Origin: Hetaerina americana
Lineage: Eukaryota > Arthropoda > Insecta > Odonata > Calopterygidae
Direction: 5' to 3'
Assembly: GCA_022747635.1 (NCBI GenBank)
Contig: JAKTNV010000024.1
Span: forward strand, 7,779,303 to 7,843,302
DNA: 64,000 bases
The number at the start of each line of letters is the position of its first letter. Position 1 is the first letter of the stretch. This document shows positions 1-14,100 of this stretch, one piece after another. Position numbers and translations under genes: made by a program. Below the pieces are notes generated by a model. The model did not search any database. It worked only from the letters and a program-made list of their open reading frames with translations, and was not told the origin of the DNA.

Positions 1-223
1 CATTCATACACTGCACACAACAGGTGAATCAAAACGCACTCATGCTAAGACCAATCTCATTTTCTCTTCCAATAAATATCAACCCCTAGAGTGACCATGT
101 TATCCAATGCAAGCCATAATTAAGAAAATGAAAGTAATGCTTTAACACTCGGCAATCAACAATAATTTTGCATACGGGTAACAAATTGCAGTGGAAACAC
201 AGTTTTCTCTCTTCAAGAATACC
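1..223 (-). other. Ran: Ran 3' UTR (partial)
   Basis: This is the sequence downstream of the Ran stop codon (224-226). I see no AATAAA or ATTAAA hexamer on the minus strand here, so the polyadenylation site probably lies beyond the left edge. Extent is inferred. Confidence 0.6.
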
Positions 224-1183
<960 letters not shown>

Positions 1184-1790
1184 TATGCAGTTTTACCTGA
1201 TAAAGGATGAAGTATCAATTAGCTTCGAATGAAAAATTTAAGTAAAGGTATAAACGTCACTTCTTAACATCGCAGAACCTAAGTTTAAAAAAGTTATATC
1301 AATCCAACCATTCAACTGTGATATAAAACAGTGACCTACATCACTTGGACCGACTTGAAATTATGCTTCAAAAGGAAACACTTTTGAACGGTTAGCACAA
1401 GGAATAAATAGGAAGAACTGCTTAGTAAAAGTACATAGGACAATTATTTAGCCTAATAAGAGTTTTACTCGGGGAAAGACATGGGTTTACAATAAAAAGC
1501 TTCTGGAATGTACGGAAATGGCGCCTTTTCTAGATACAAAGGAAAATCGTTCCATCACACCGGCATTAGAGTATTCAAATAATGCTAGACATCAATGAAC
1601 ACATTCTGGTTACTTGAAAATAATAGCTACTAACACACGGAAAGTTTAACAAGCATTAGCTATTTAACTAGAGCCCGATGAACATGCTAATTCTGGATTT
1701 ATTTTTGCTTACCGGTGTATTGCTAGGTTTCAGAATGGCGTTCACCTTCGAGGAGGCGGAAGTAACGAATTTTATGGCAAGTCGTTATTT
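1184..1790 (-). other. Ran: Ran 5' UTR: non-coding first exon and 5' UTR intron
   Basis: Reading the minus strand, a pyrimidine-rich acceptor ending in CAG lies just before 1196, leaving 13 nt of UTR (1184-1196) before the ATG. A good donor, GTAAGC, is at 1712-1707, following a CpG-rich stretch at about 1713-1790. This suggests a non-coding first exon (about 1713 to 1760-1790) and an intron at 1197-1712. Splice sites are seen; the transcription start is inferred. Confidence 0.65.
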
Positions 1791-1934
1791 TCAAATTTTA
1801 TAATAATGGTTAGATAAGTAAAAAATTCAGCTAAAAATTTTTAAAATAAAATTTATAATTTTATGGTTTAAATTTTTGATCGATTCAAAGCTAAACTATA
1901 ATTTCAAAACAGTAAAGAAAATTTTACGACTACA

Positions 1935-1942
1935 TGACGTCA
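1935..1942. promoter_or_regulatory. CRE (CREB/ATF site)
   Basis: TGACGTCA is a perfect match to the cAMP-response element and lies inside a 12-bp palindrome, 1933-1944. It is about 170 bp upstream of the syntaxin ATG and about 145 bp from the likely Ran first exon, so it could serve either gene. Binding is inferred. Confidence 0.6.
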
Positions 1943-1991
1943 TGAGCAAAGACCGTCTTTCAGTACTGCAGGAGCAGCGATATCGTATACG

Positions 1992-1998
1992 TATCGAT
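1992..1998. promoter_or_regulatory. DRE-like element
   Basis: TATCGAT followed by T matches 7 of 8 bases of the insect DRE (TATCGATA, bound by DREF), which is typical of housekeeping promoters; this would suit Ran. The neighbouring bases form an imperfect CGTATACGTATCGAT run rich in CpG. Functional role inferred. Confidence 0.4.
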
Positions 1999-2113
1999 TT
2001 TTACGATCGTAGTCTGTTTCATTAGTTTTCGTGTCGTCTATGACAAAATTAGTGAATGGGATTTTTATTTAACCCAAAACGATTTGCCGTTTCGTGAACT
2101 ATAAAGCCAAAAG

Positions 2114-2146
2114 ATGACGAAGGATAGATTAGCAGCCTTAAAAGCG
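2114..2146 (+). CDS. Syx1A: Syx1A coding exon 1 (N-peptide)
   Basis: It encodes only 11 residues, [11 protein letters not shown], the ROP/Munc18-binding N-peptide. The ATG fits the conserved insect start, and the exon ends in a strong donor, GTGAGT, in phase 0. Confidence 0.95.
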
Positions 2147-5100
2147 GTGAGTGAATATTACCCTTGAATTTCGTCTACAGCCGCGGCCTATCCCCCCTGG
2201 TTGTTCATACTCATCGATGGTGGGGAATGTAATTTAAGGTTTCTTGTCCGGTGAAGTTTTTGTTAATATCACTGTAAATATATTGAGGTGATTTGAAAGA
2301 TATCCAGACGTTAATTGGTGTCTTCATAAATTGTCTTCAATTGATTTTGGTGAAGATAGCTACCGTTCAAGCCATAATTCGGCCTCTGAATCCCGGACTT
2401 CGGTAAAGTAGAAATGTTTTTTCACGTACCAGAAAACTACAGTTCACTGTCGTTTACAATTGTTCTATTGTGATAATTTTATGCTTGAATTTTCCTTATA
2501 TATCTTAATGTGACATTTTCCATATCATGTTATCGTTCATTTTCACTGATTCCCCTTGATGTATTCCCATTTCTCATCATTATTATATTGTTCCGCGCAA
2601 ACCTGTGTATTTTTAATTGTTTTTTACACGTAGACTTAGTGACTGTTTTTAGTGGAATGATTGTCACGTTAATTTTTCATTTCATACATGTTCTATTATT
2701 GTTAATTTCAAGTAATTGCAATGATATTTGAAAGTTTTGCCCAATGTGGCGTTTAATCCAAATGTTGGACTACCATATATTAGTTCCTGCGTTTCTCTCG
2801 TTGAATATCATTGCTAAATATATATCGTAGCCGGGCCGCCCACGGGCGCTTACTCTAAAAAATATGTCTCTCATGTAAATTATTTTTTAATGCTAGGATG
2901 TTTTTTATTCGATAGGCACAAAGCGATGACGATGATGTGGGTCCTGACGATGTGGCTGTCAATGTTGATGGGCGAGATGGATTCATGGATGAGTTCTTTG
3001 CTGAAGTGAGTATTATATTGTTATTATTATGCAGGAAACCCACTCGATTTGACTGGTGGCGATTGAGAGAATTGTATATCGTTATTACATACTTAATATA
3101 AGTTGGTTGGACATTTTTTGAAGTGATAATTTGGTAGAATCGATGGTGTAATTATTTTTCAGATCATTGATATTTAATGTTCATGTACTTGATGATTCAG
3201 GCATTAACTCAAGTTCAAATATATTTACTTTTTGTTTTAATTTTCTTGATTGTTATTAAACTTCTTTTTCTGTAAGCTACTGTTGCAATCATTTAGGTTT
3301 CTCATTTGAACTTAATCACATCACATTCTTACTCATATGATTAAGTAGCATATGATTCAAAATCTAACTCTCCAATATACTGATTCTCTATATCTTTTAT
3401 AATTCATGTATATAAAATATATGACCCTACCTTATGCTGAGACCGAGCAAACCTTGCCAAAGCTATTATTACCCTGTAGAGAGGGAAATCATTCCTAAAA
3501 TCATCCAGTGGGTAACCTGGTGTTCAGAGGTTTCTATTTTTCATTCGGTTAGTAAATGCTGTTACTTTGTGGTGTGCATAAACATTTTACTGTCGTTCAA
3601 TTTACCAAAAGCATCAATTTAAATGCAGTAATCTGAATGAGATTAAATATACTCATTCCTCTGATTGCTGATACTTATTAAAGTTGACTTGGTGAGAAAG
3701 AAAAGCTACTCACCAACTTTTTTGTCCAGTGTACTTGGCATCTGTTGATTCAGTCTGTTGAAAGGTCTTTTCATCAGCAACAATTCTCTATATATCTCTA
3801 CCATCCAATCCTATACCTTTAATAGGTTGAAATCTATTTTATGCTTAAATAAAGAACATGAAAATTGAGATTTGGTATATTTGTTCCTTTTTTTGTGAGA
3901 CCCTTTCATGTTTTATGAATAAATCTGGTGCTTCAGAGACAGGTTCCAATTGTAAGTTTGTGTAGGATGCCCTTGGGTGTTAAAATAAGAACATGCAATC
4001 ACAGTCTTTGGGTCAGATGAATTCCCACTTAATAAATATTTTTTATTCCCTGAACTGAATGGTCATGGATATATAGTACTACAGAGTTGACTATCTAATT
4101 TTCATCTATAGAAAGGCTTTAAGAATGACTTTTATTACCATTATCTATCATTTTATATGTTGCATTTTCATTATTTTCGAGTCATTGTAATTATATTTAC
4201 TAGCCATTCATACGCCCCATTAACCATAGTCACCTGTAGGTAAACCATGGTGATGAGTGTTTTGAAAAATTTGTTAAATACATAAAGAAGGGAAGGACAA
4301 TGGTATGACATAGTAAACTTTGACATTCATATTTAATTACCAAGAATTACCCAGCTTTTCAACGAATGCAGAAGAAAATTATAGGTGATATATAGTGTGA
4401 ATAGTACACTCATAGGTGATAGGGAGGCCTCTTATCTACTTAAATTTTTACATGTCAAGGTGAACCTGCATGGATCTGTTTTCCATTGCCACTTAGCAAG
4501 TGTTAGTTTTTTCATTTCTGATGAAATGAATCCTAAGTGCGATGTGTTCAAATATATTTTATGGGGTGGAGAAGTGAGAATGATGAACATAATGGTATTA
4601 AAAGTTGATTGCTTGAAATAAATCCTTCCTTCCCTATTACAGACAGTGCCTTTGAATTTAATACATGATACACATTAATCAGTTGTACTTGAACTTATCT
4701 TATGTACTAAATCATTATAAACATTCTAAAACTCTTAACTAGTTTTCATTCGTTTGACATTACTTTTAGTTGAGTTGATTTTCTAACTTAATTTATTAGC
4801 TGCAAAAAATTAGTTTACCCTAGTGATTGTAAAAGGTAGCCATCTCCATGGATTGGCTTTAACTGCTTTCAGTGTTGAGATCTTTTATTGGACGCCGGTG
4901 GGTGTCCATATCATTTTTATAATATCCCTGTGCCCTAGGTGTTGCCTGGAGAGCACTTGGTGTGCTGTATGCTTTCCTTAGATAGGGTCCAAGTTTAGTA
5001 GTCTTTTCTTCAGATGGTGAATTGATTTGTGAAACCTTCCTGTTTGGATTACATTCTCTCTCATGCCATGTTTATATTAAGACTCTTCTCATTAGAAATT

Positions 5101-8100
5101 TCTATATTTTAACCTATCCAAAATGATGATTATGGATCTCACGTTCTATTATAATAACTACATAAAAAGGAGTGAGTTTCCCATAAAATGTTTGCTTTTG
5201 GAATGACATTTCTGTCCAGTGTGTGTCGTTTCTTGCACATGTATACCTGTGGGAAGAGTGGTAATGAAGTACAACTGGTATGAGAGTTAACTAATGTAAT
5301 GGTAACATGCTCACTTAACCATCATTTCCTGCTGTTGGGTTAAAAATTATTGCCATTTCATTGGTTTATGGTGGGACTAATGTTTCTTTATGGTAAATTG
5401 TACTTAAAAGAAAATATCCTAATAATCCCATCACAATAAATCTTTATTTAAAAGAATTATTGAAAACGAGTTTTTTACTTGAAACTGAGGAGTGCAGAAA
5501 GCAATTTTGTGGTTGAAGCCCTTGGCCTTCTTAGTCAATCTGAAGTTGGCATTTTTGGTCTTCTTGTTGATACTCATTAGAAAGATAATGTTGACCAAAT
5601 ATATTTCTTATGGTATGATCAAGATAATTTAATATTAAAAAAAATCCAATGGGGATTAATCAGGTAACTTGACGTTGGGATTAACATGATCTATAATTTT
5701 CTTTTGAATGCTCTTACTAGCTATTTCTTCACAAAGAATAATGTTCATGAGATGTGTGTTTAGACATTTCAAGTCTTCTATTTTTATTCACAAACTCAAT
5801 TCAAGTTGGAATTGATTAATTTGGCCTACAATTTTGTATACATTTTATTGAATAAATTTTATATATTTATGAAAAAAATTGTGGATTGGACTGAGCAAGG
5901 AAATAGCCTGTAAATTGATAACATTTACAGTGGGAAAAGATATTAATGTACTCTTAAGCTGAGTAAGCAGACATGTTGTGATTGTTTAAAGTAATCAACT
6001 TTTCATTGGACCTTATTTTAACAAATATTGAACATAAAAATTGAAATTGAAAAACTATTAAGTGCCAGCAAACATTTTAGTTGATAAACATCATTATTTG
6101 CAGTCACATTCAGGCCTAGTTAACTGGCATGATAATGCAGCTGATACAGAGGCTGGTATTAACCAATCCAGGTTATTCACAAACATAAATACAGAGGCCC
6201 CACTCGTGATATCCATATTCACCATGCGTGTTAGGTGTGCAGCAAACTGTAATTAAGACTGGACAATGATGATGTGACATATTGAGCAAACCACATAGGG
6301 ATAGGGGTTATTTACTTGTCCATTTGCTGCCCAAATAATATCTAACATTTACTGAATACATTCTGAAAAAACCCAGGCGCTTTCTTTTTAACATAGCAAT
6401 GGATTTCATAGAAAGTTTTTAAAGTTGGGAGACGATGCATCACATGTATGTTAATGTGAAATGAGTCTTCACTTGTTCATCTTCATTGTCTTTTTTGAGA
6501 GATGGTATTGAGAATAACGGAGAAAGTAAAATGGGCAGGAAGGGAAAAAATTGATATTCTGCATGGTATGGAGGAAATGAGGCTTTTTATGGGAGGCGTA
6601 CGATAAATCAAATGGAAATAACAATTTTGATTGTTTTGGAATATTTTAAATATCCTCTAATTAGAGTTTACATGTTCTACTAATTTTAGAAGAGACAGGG
6701 TTGTTGGGAGAAATTAATAGGCTACAATGAAAGGCATGGGAAAATAAATGTGAATAGTTTTTGTGAAGGTTTTTGTGCTATTTGGATCTTTAAGGCTGGA
6801 TTTTGGGATATGTCTCTGTTTTTAATTTTAATGTTGCCATCAGAAGATATTAGTATGGAGTCCTACTATGCATTGTTGGTGATAATTTAATTTAAAGGTG
6901 CCTTAATGACTGAAGTCACCTTACTGGGTTCGTAGTAAGAAAAAGAAAGGAAATGAGAAGTTGTTGAATATGTTTTTATTATGTATCATGAATGTTAATA
7001 TTTTACAATTAAACCTACTGCAAAATGTATTGCATGCACTGGAATAGATTGGCAACCTTTAAAAACAAAATTAATCTGGATATGATTTCAGGAGTATCAG
7101 TAAGGATAGTATTAAGACCTCCCTAATATTTAGGAATTTGCATATTGCCTTACATTTTTTACATATCAGCAGAGGGCAACGAACCGTCTGTAGGGAATCA
7201 CAGACATCATACCATGCTTTGACTTTCTCTTTGGTGAAGAAATACATGTATGCATGAGGTAGGGTGCAGTGCATTCCTTAGGCATGTGCTGATGAACTCC
7301 CCAAACTTGCATTTGGTACATGGCTCCCAAACCTATCCTACCAGGAGCACATTTTGTGGAAATGCTGGAAATCGGTAACTTACTGTAGGAATTTTTTCAA
7401 TAATGAGTTGTGATAAATGAATTTATGAGTGCTAATCCAATTTTGTCAGTTGTCCTGTTTTCATGAGGAGGTATTCAGTAGTGTATTCTCATCTGTCTAA
7501 AAATATCCTCCATTCCCAATGCTGAATGGCATTTGAACATTTTAATAATTCCTTTGCTTTTATATGGAGTAAACATTGTGTGTATGTTGCTCTGATCTTT
7601 CATAAAACCGATTACCCTCTCCAGCACTTAAACTATGAGAAAGAAATTATGCATGTAAGAAATTGACATACTTGTAATAATAATGTACATACATGTAATA
7701 CATTACATTTTCTTTTAATCTGAGGCAAAATAATGAGGGAATTCCCTCTTGGTCGCCAATATTGTTATTTGAATTCATGGTTTCATTGTGATGCCACTCT
7801 GATAAATGGTCTGCATAAAAGATGGAAGGTGGTGGCTGTTATTTGGTGAAGCAATTCTTGATGTTATATAAATATTTTTTGGAAAAGAATAATGTCCATG
7901 ATTAAATTTTGGAAAAACGAAAGACTCTAATGGCAATGTTAGGCCTCTATTCTGAAACAATGCCTTTAAAACAGTAGAGTTGATTGATTGGTAACCCTGT
8001 TCCATGCTCATTGGTCATACTGGAAAGGATGTATAGTTAAAACAAAATACTTCTGTTTTTCCTTTTATAGAAATTTATGTATTATTAGCATATTGGTTTG

Positions 8101-11100
8101 TTAATCTCATTTTTCTTTTCATTCAAAAATCATTTTCATATATTAAAAATATTTGATGTTATATTTGTGGCCTGTTTCATTTTGTGGTTTAATCAGGACT
8201 TCGATTAATCTTAGTTCTTAATTACAAAGTAGTTAAATATCATTTGTAGGTTTTAACTATAAATTTAAAGTATTAATAATTATTAGTTCCATAATTAGGT
8301 GGCTAATAAATGGTTAAAATGTATTTATTACCTTCAGGGTCATTGGCTTGATTTTTGTTAAAAATTAAGAATTACTGCAAAATTGTCATTATAATTAGTC
8401 ATGGTTTTTATATTGCTAGTTTTCATTTATAATTGAAAGTTTTCTATATTATTTTGCCTAATATTTACTAATTTAACAGTTATTAGGTAATAGTTTTTGT
8501 CATCCATTAGGTTTTTAATGGAATATGTTTAATTGTCATTGGTTGTTCCAACATTGGTACAATTTTTTAAGACATGCAGTGAATCTCTGGGACAGGTCTT
8601 TTACAATAAGAAACATCATTTGTATTGAATATTGGATATTTTTGTCATGTGGAGACTGAAGTGACTGATTAATACCTTATTAAACTGGAACTATTTCTTC
8701 TTCATTCCATTTACAATATTAAAATTTGCTTTATTTCTTTTTGAGATTAGTATTATAACTTGTTACCTCTCAGTCGTTGTTGCTCCCTTGGGTTATTATT
8801 ATTATTATTAGGTAATCTACCGGTTAAGGTAGGTTTTTGGATGGACACAGCTCCTAAATAAATATTTTGTGACTCCTAGCAAAACACAACATCCTACTCT
8901 ACATCAGGTCCCTCTTCATCTCTGAGTACCTTCTTCCTCCCTTCATCCCGTCCAACATCTATCCTGTTCCTTCCCTTTCCTCGTTTGCCCAACATTCTCC
9001 CCTCTATCACAGTCTTCAACATCCTCGGCATTCAATACCCCTTTCATCCACTTTTCCTGCCTCCATAGGATATCTCTCAACAAACTCCTGTCCTCGCCCA
9101 CCATATCAAGTACTTCCTCATTTGTTTTCTCCTCTGTCCATTTCACCTTCTCCATTCTTCTCCACACCCACATTTCAAAAGCCTCCGATCTACGTCAATC
9201 CTCCTGCTTCAAGGACCACGTTTCTGCACCGTACATGGCTACGCTCCATATCAGTGAGGTATTTAATCGTTTGGCTCAATGATTTCGTAAATTTAATTTT
9301 TTCAATTAAATTATGATATTTGTCCAAATATATGCTTAATATCTCATCGCAGTTTTAATCTAGTGTTATTTTCGTATTAATGTGTTTTGTAATTTATCCA
9401 GTTTTGCAAGGTCATATTTATAGGTTGTCTTATAGTTTGCTAAACCATATTAAGCTGTTTTTATATTTCTGTCCATTTATAAAAAAATGCAATCTGTTTT
9501 GGTTTACCTACTCTGTAAACTCTTCTACTTAAGGTTTTGAATAGTTATGATTATTTGCCCTTCATCCTGTGAATTGGGGATTGGGAGTGGAATGTCTTTG
9601 TGGAAACTGGGATGGTGGTATGACAATGGATGAGCTCATTTTTTTACCTTCTTAACTCCAAACACCTTCCGTTAAAGGTTATTAGGTCCATTGGTTTTGC
9701 CAAATTTGGTGTACTTAAACTGATAAAAGAGGTAATATATGCATTCATGGTTTTCCTAGAGAAGAGTATAATGCTTGTGGAGGTAATAGGGGATGTAATT
9801 CTGACATTTTTTTCTTTTATGAACATATGCTCGTTAACCCTTAGTTACAGAGCTATTGCAACTCAAGCATTTTGAGCACATGTTTAATTTACCATCAGAA
9901 TGCTAGCTTATCGAAAAACACATGCTAGAAAATTAAATGTTTTTAAAAATACTTGGGTTACTGTCTACTATTTACTATTTTCAAGATGGCGATATGAAAT
10001 TATTTGTTGTTGATCCCTTAAACGGCTAATGTTGGCCATGACTTTGGACTTTAATTTCACTGGTATTATAGCATTTCTTTAATAAATGCTATAGCAAATT
10101 TAATTCCCATTCTTATGACAGTAAAATAATTTTATTTTTAACCGTATTATGGTATCTTTAATGGAACTCAGTGACAGAGTTTGGGATAACATTCTGATAA
10201 CCAAGGATATTATGTTGTTTAGTGTTGAGAGGAAGGCATAATTAAATTTTTGGAGGTATTTTTGAATGTTAACACAACTTCCTGTCCAATATTGACCACT
10301 TTCCTTGCCTGTATTTTGTTTTATCGTTTCGGCCGCAAATTTCTCAATATCGAAACCCGAAAAATCTAGTCTGCCCCAAGTGTCTAAGAAAATTACCTTT
10401 TTGTCTTACAATATGGAAGTCTCATTTATTATTTAAGCTTTAAAAGCACAAATAATCAAAATTCATGGCCAAAATCTCAGCATCGGCACACACCTCATAT
10501 CGGCGTAGGATAGACCTCGGTGCATTATTGTGAAAATTACGAAACTTACTCGATGAAATGTTTGCGTTGCCATAGCTCCTTAAGTAAGGGTTTATTAGCA
10601 TGTGTTCATCAAGGAAAATGTTTAAAATCACATTACCTATCGCGTTCAGAGGTATTACACCTTATTCCTGGAGCATCTAATGACAGAACGCCATCTAGGA
10701 GCTCACGGACGTTATCTGCTCATCCATGAGTGTATGAGGAACGCTGCATTCTCTGTTTTTATCTTTATTACCCCCAACCTGTGAAATATCTTCACTTGGA
10801 TTTACATATTTGTACTTGATTAATTTCAAAACCCAACTCGGCTGCCAGATTTTGTGCACTGGCAAAGCAACCGTTACTTGTGATGCGATGAACAATATGG
10901 GAAACACCGATTGGCGGAGCATAATCCTGAAACCGTAAAGAACTAATCCATCATCTGCCTTTACACGAGTATGATACCCAGTCTGGTGGATAACACGTAA
11001 TGTCGTTATACCTGCAGCCTCTTGCCCCATTCGGGCAAGGGCAGAGCGATTCTATCGTTCGGTTTTTCTGTACCCATCCTCTGATGGCCGAAATCTCGTG

Positions 11101-14100
11101 TATCCGCTATCTTCCACTCTCCCCAATATCACTATTGGTACCAGCTGTCGTTAGATGCACGTAATATCAATAGCTGGAACTTCAATTTATGTCCTCTCTT
11201 TATAGCACTCCAGTGGAGGCATAATAACGCCTAAAATATCATCAAATCCTTAGGTGATTCCTCTCGGGAGCGAACGCGTAACGTATGGCATCGCGTCAGT
11301 CCAATACTCCCATCCGGTACATTTCTCACATGAACTTTGAGTCCGAGTGCTTGGACTTACTTATGACTGTACAATAAAGATCATTCTTTAATCAAAAATT
11401 GACAGGCAACCTTTATGCATGCTGCGCCATAACTGAACAAGTATGGTATGCATTTTCCGGCGTTAAATCGCGTTTTATACACCCTAATTAATTAATGGCC
11501 ACCCCATACAAAAGGTCAAGGATTATGGCGTAGTGGTCCAAGAACTGGTTCTCTGGAAGAATATTAAGAGAGGTAATTCGTGATGAATTTTTTGTGGTGA
11601 CTATTGACGTAGGTCTTTAGCTATCTCACAATCAAATTGGTTACATTTTTACATTTTGCGGTTGATACTTTTATCAGGAAGTGATATCTTTTCCTTGCGT
11701 CTCATTTTTGTGCTATGCGGAATCGTGTGGCGCAAAATTTTGCCTCTGTTATTTGCTCGTACAGATGGCGTCAGAGTTTCATGGCATAGTCATGATTTAA
11801 GATTTATTTTGCGATGCGATTTATATAATTATTATTATATCGGTAGAAAATTCACTTTTTCTAAATTGTTTGGAATTTAGGCAATAATTAGTCATTTGCT
11901 TGTTGTAAAAATGCTTTTGCCAAAGTTTCCAAAATGATGCATGACAGAATGTAAGGGCTCCGTGAGATGCAAAAATGAGTTCCACGAGAAGATATAAAAA
12001 AATATGTGACTATGTAATCATCGCCAAGGGAAATTCCTTTATTTGCCTCGGTGACTGACTCCAAATTGGGTTGTACAATACTTTAAATACCTTTACATTT
12101 CACTTGCGTTTGTTTTCAATTGTAAAAGGTATTTCACGAAGCCAGCAATGTTGATAACATGTGGTTTATGTATAATATTATGTGGTTGTGGTTTTAGTTT
12201 CGGGCCTACAATTAATCGGCGTATAAGTTTTCTCGCGTATTTGTTCAGGCTGCAGGTTTTCCAGCTGCATTTGGTTGGTAACGCTGGCTTGTAAAAACCT
12301 TTGACAAACCAAATATCTCCGAGGCTATTGCTCTGTCTATGGGCATTTTTTATCATTAAATCGTGGGGGAGTCATGGAACGAGGAAATAAAATTGTATGT
12401 CTCAGCGCAGTGTTTTCTAAAGATAGTAGTATGGATGAATAGATCAAATTCTGGTTGGAAGGAAATGTTGGAGTATGTAGAAAAAAGTGAGGTCGTCTGT
12501 GCGAGCAAAAATGACAGTGTGTAAAAGTGTATGTCTTCCCGCGATATTGTATGAAAGTGAGATATGGGTATGCCAGGATAGGCATACATGTTGAAAAAAT
12601 ACATTGGGAAAGGAGTACTTTGAGTGTTTTTGTAAAACCAGGGTGGATAGGAAGGGGGATTATGAAAGAATGTGGATTGGTTGGCCCAGATATTGCCAGA
12701 TATGAAAAATATGTGCTCTTTAGGTATGTTGAGACCACGGATGAAAGCCAAACCCCAATTAGGCATAATGCCGGTTAGGTCGAAGGCATTACGAGAGGGG
12801 AGTAATTTGTTTGAGAGGGAAGGTGGGCAGAGAAAGACGTGGGTGAATGCAGTGAGGTAATCGAGGAATATTCGAAGGTTCAGGAGCAGAAAAGAGTATG
12901 CGAATCAGTTATGAATGGTATGAAGGTGTAAGGTCTATTTAAGTGCTGATGGTGTAGAGGAAGCCTAGAAGTCCCTAAAATAACCCAAAGCTAGTATTTG
13001 TCTGACATTGTAGTAGTAGTTTTTTGGGAGACGACTGACAGCTGAAGTCATTTGCGCCATTAGGGATAAGCAGGAGAGGGATGAAGTGTGGAGAGAAACC
13101 CGGCGTCGGCATTAGCCTTCTATTAACGAAAGGCGCCAAGGGGTCTGCAGCTTAACGTCCCATCCGACCGACGGCGTAGTCACTCAAAGTGCCCTCCAAA
13201 AAGCACCTCAAGTAGGGATCGAAATATTACTGAAAAATATCTGCCGCCGCCGGGATTCGTATCTGGGCCCTCTTAGGTGGGAAGCCTATACGTAAGCCAC
13301 CGCACCATCCCGATCCCCCTCTGACAATGTCTACCCATAAAGGGAACGGCGTGAATGATATGCGTGCATTAATTTTTGTATATCCTATGCAATCCTTCAT
13401 GGTGCTATTTTATCATTCAAGTAGCAATCTCTCGGTCTTCTGTTGCCTGTGGGTAGTGATTATTTTCGTTGCTGAAGGTAAAAAATATTAGTTTAAATTA
13501 GGGAGAAAATATGCATAGATAGGGCGTACAAATCTCCCATTATTTATCAGCGATTCGCAAGAAACATTTAAGACTTTCTTAGTCCTAGTTTACCCATTTT
13601 AAAATAGTGCCGAGGTACTCATTGTATCCAAAAAAAATTTCGCGGTGGACAATGAAAATTTTGCTCTAAATATTTTAGTATGCATTAAAAATAGTCTCAG
13701 GATATTCTCATTTTTTTCTTTTATTTCTTCTGACATGTTGAAGCATATACAAGGTGCGTTCCTAAAGTAATGCAATTGAATTTCCCACGCCGCTCCCATT
13801 GTTAGGGGTGGGAGCGAACCACCTGGAATAGGTTGGGGGCTGAGCTTTGCCGGGAAACCGGTCTCAGTGCTCTCTAAGCTGTAGAAGCGGCAGGACGTCA
13901 GTTATTGTAAACCTCTGCGCCGTGTGACGAAAGACCAACCGAGCGGAAATTTCAAGTGAACTTTTGCAACGTATTGAAAATGAACCTGATTATTTGAACA
14001 ACGTCATCACTGGTGATGAAACCTTGGTTTTTGAATACGACCCAGAAACAAAACGCCAAAGGTCTAGTGGCACACCGACCAACCCCCTAGTCCAATAAGG

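Larger units (their letters stand above)
1760..2113. promoter_or_regulatory. Shared divergent promoter of Ran and Syx1A
   Basis: The interval separates the Ran 5' UTR exon from the syntaxin ATG. It is CpG-rich from about 1920 to 2110, in contrast to the CpG-poor DNA on both sides, as expected for an unmethylated promoter. It contains a perfect CRE (1935-1942), an initiator-like TCAGT near 1960, and a DRE-like TATCGAT (1992-1998). An AT-rich stretch at about 1795-1915 separates the two halves. Start sites and direction of each element are inferred. Confidence 0.75.

Noticed and set aside
2680..2915. Possible extra exon in Syx1A intron 1
   Set aside because: Exons 1 and 2 join in frame to give the conserved insect protein without any insertion.
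10695..11030. 111-codon minus-strand frame
   Set aside because: No recognisable family, no splice or promoter context, and no paralogue in the window. Kept as unannotated intron.
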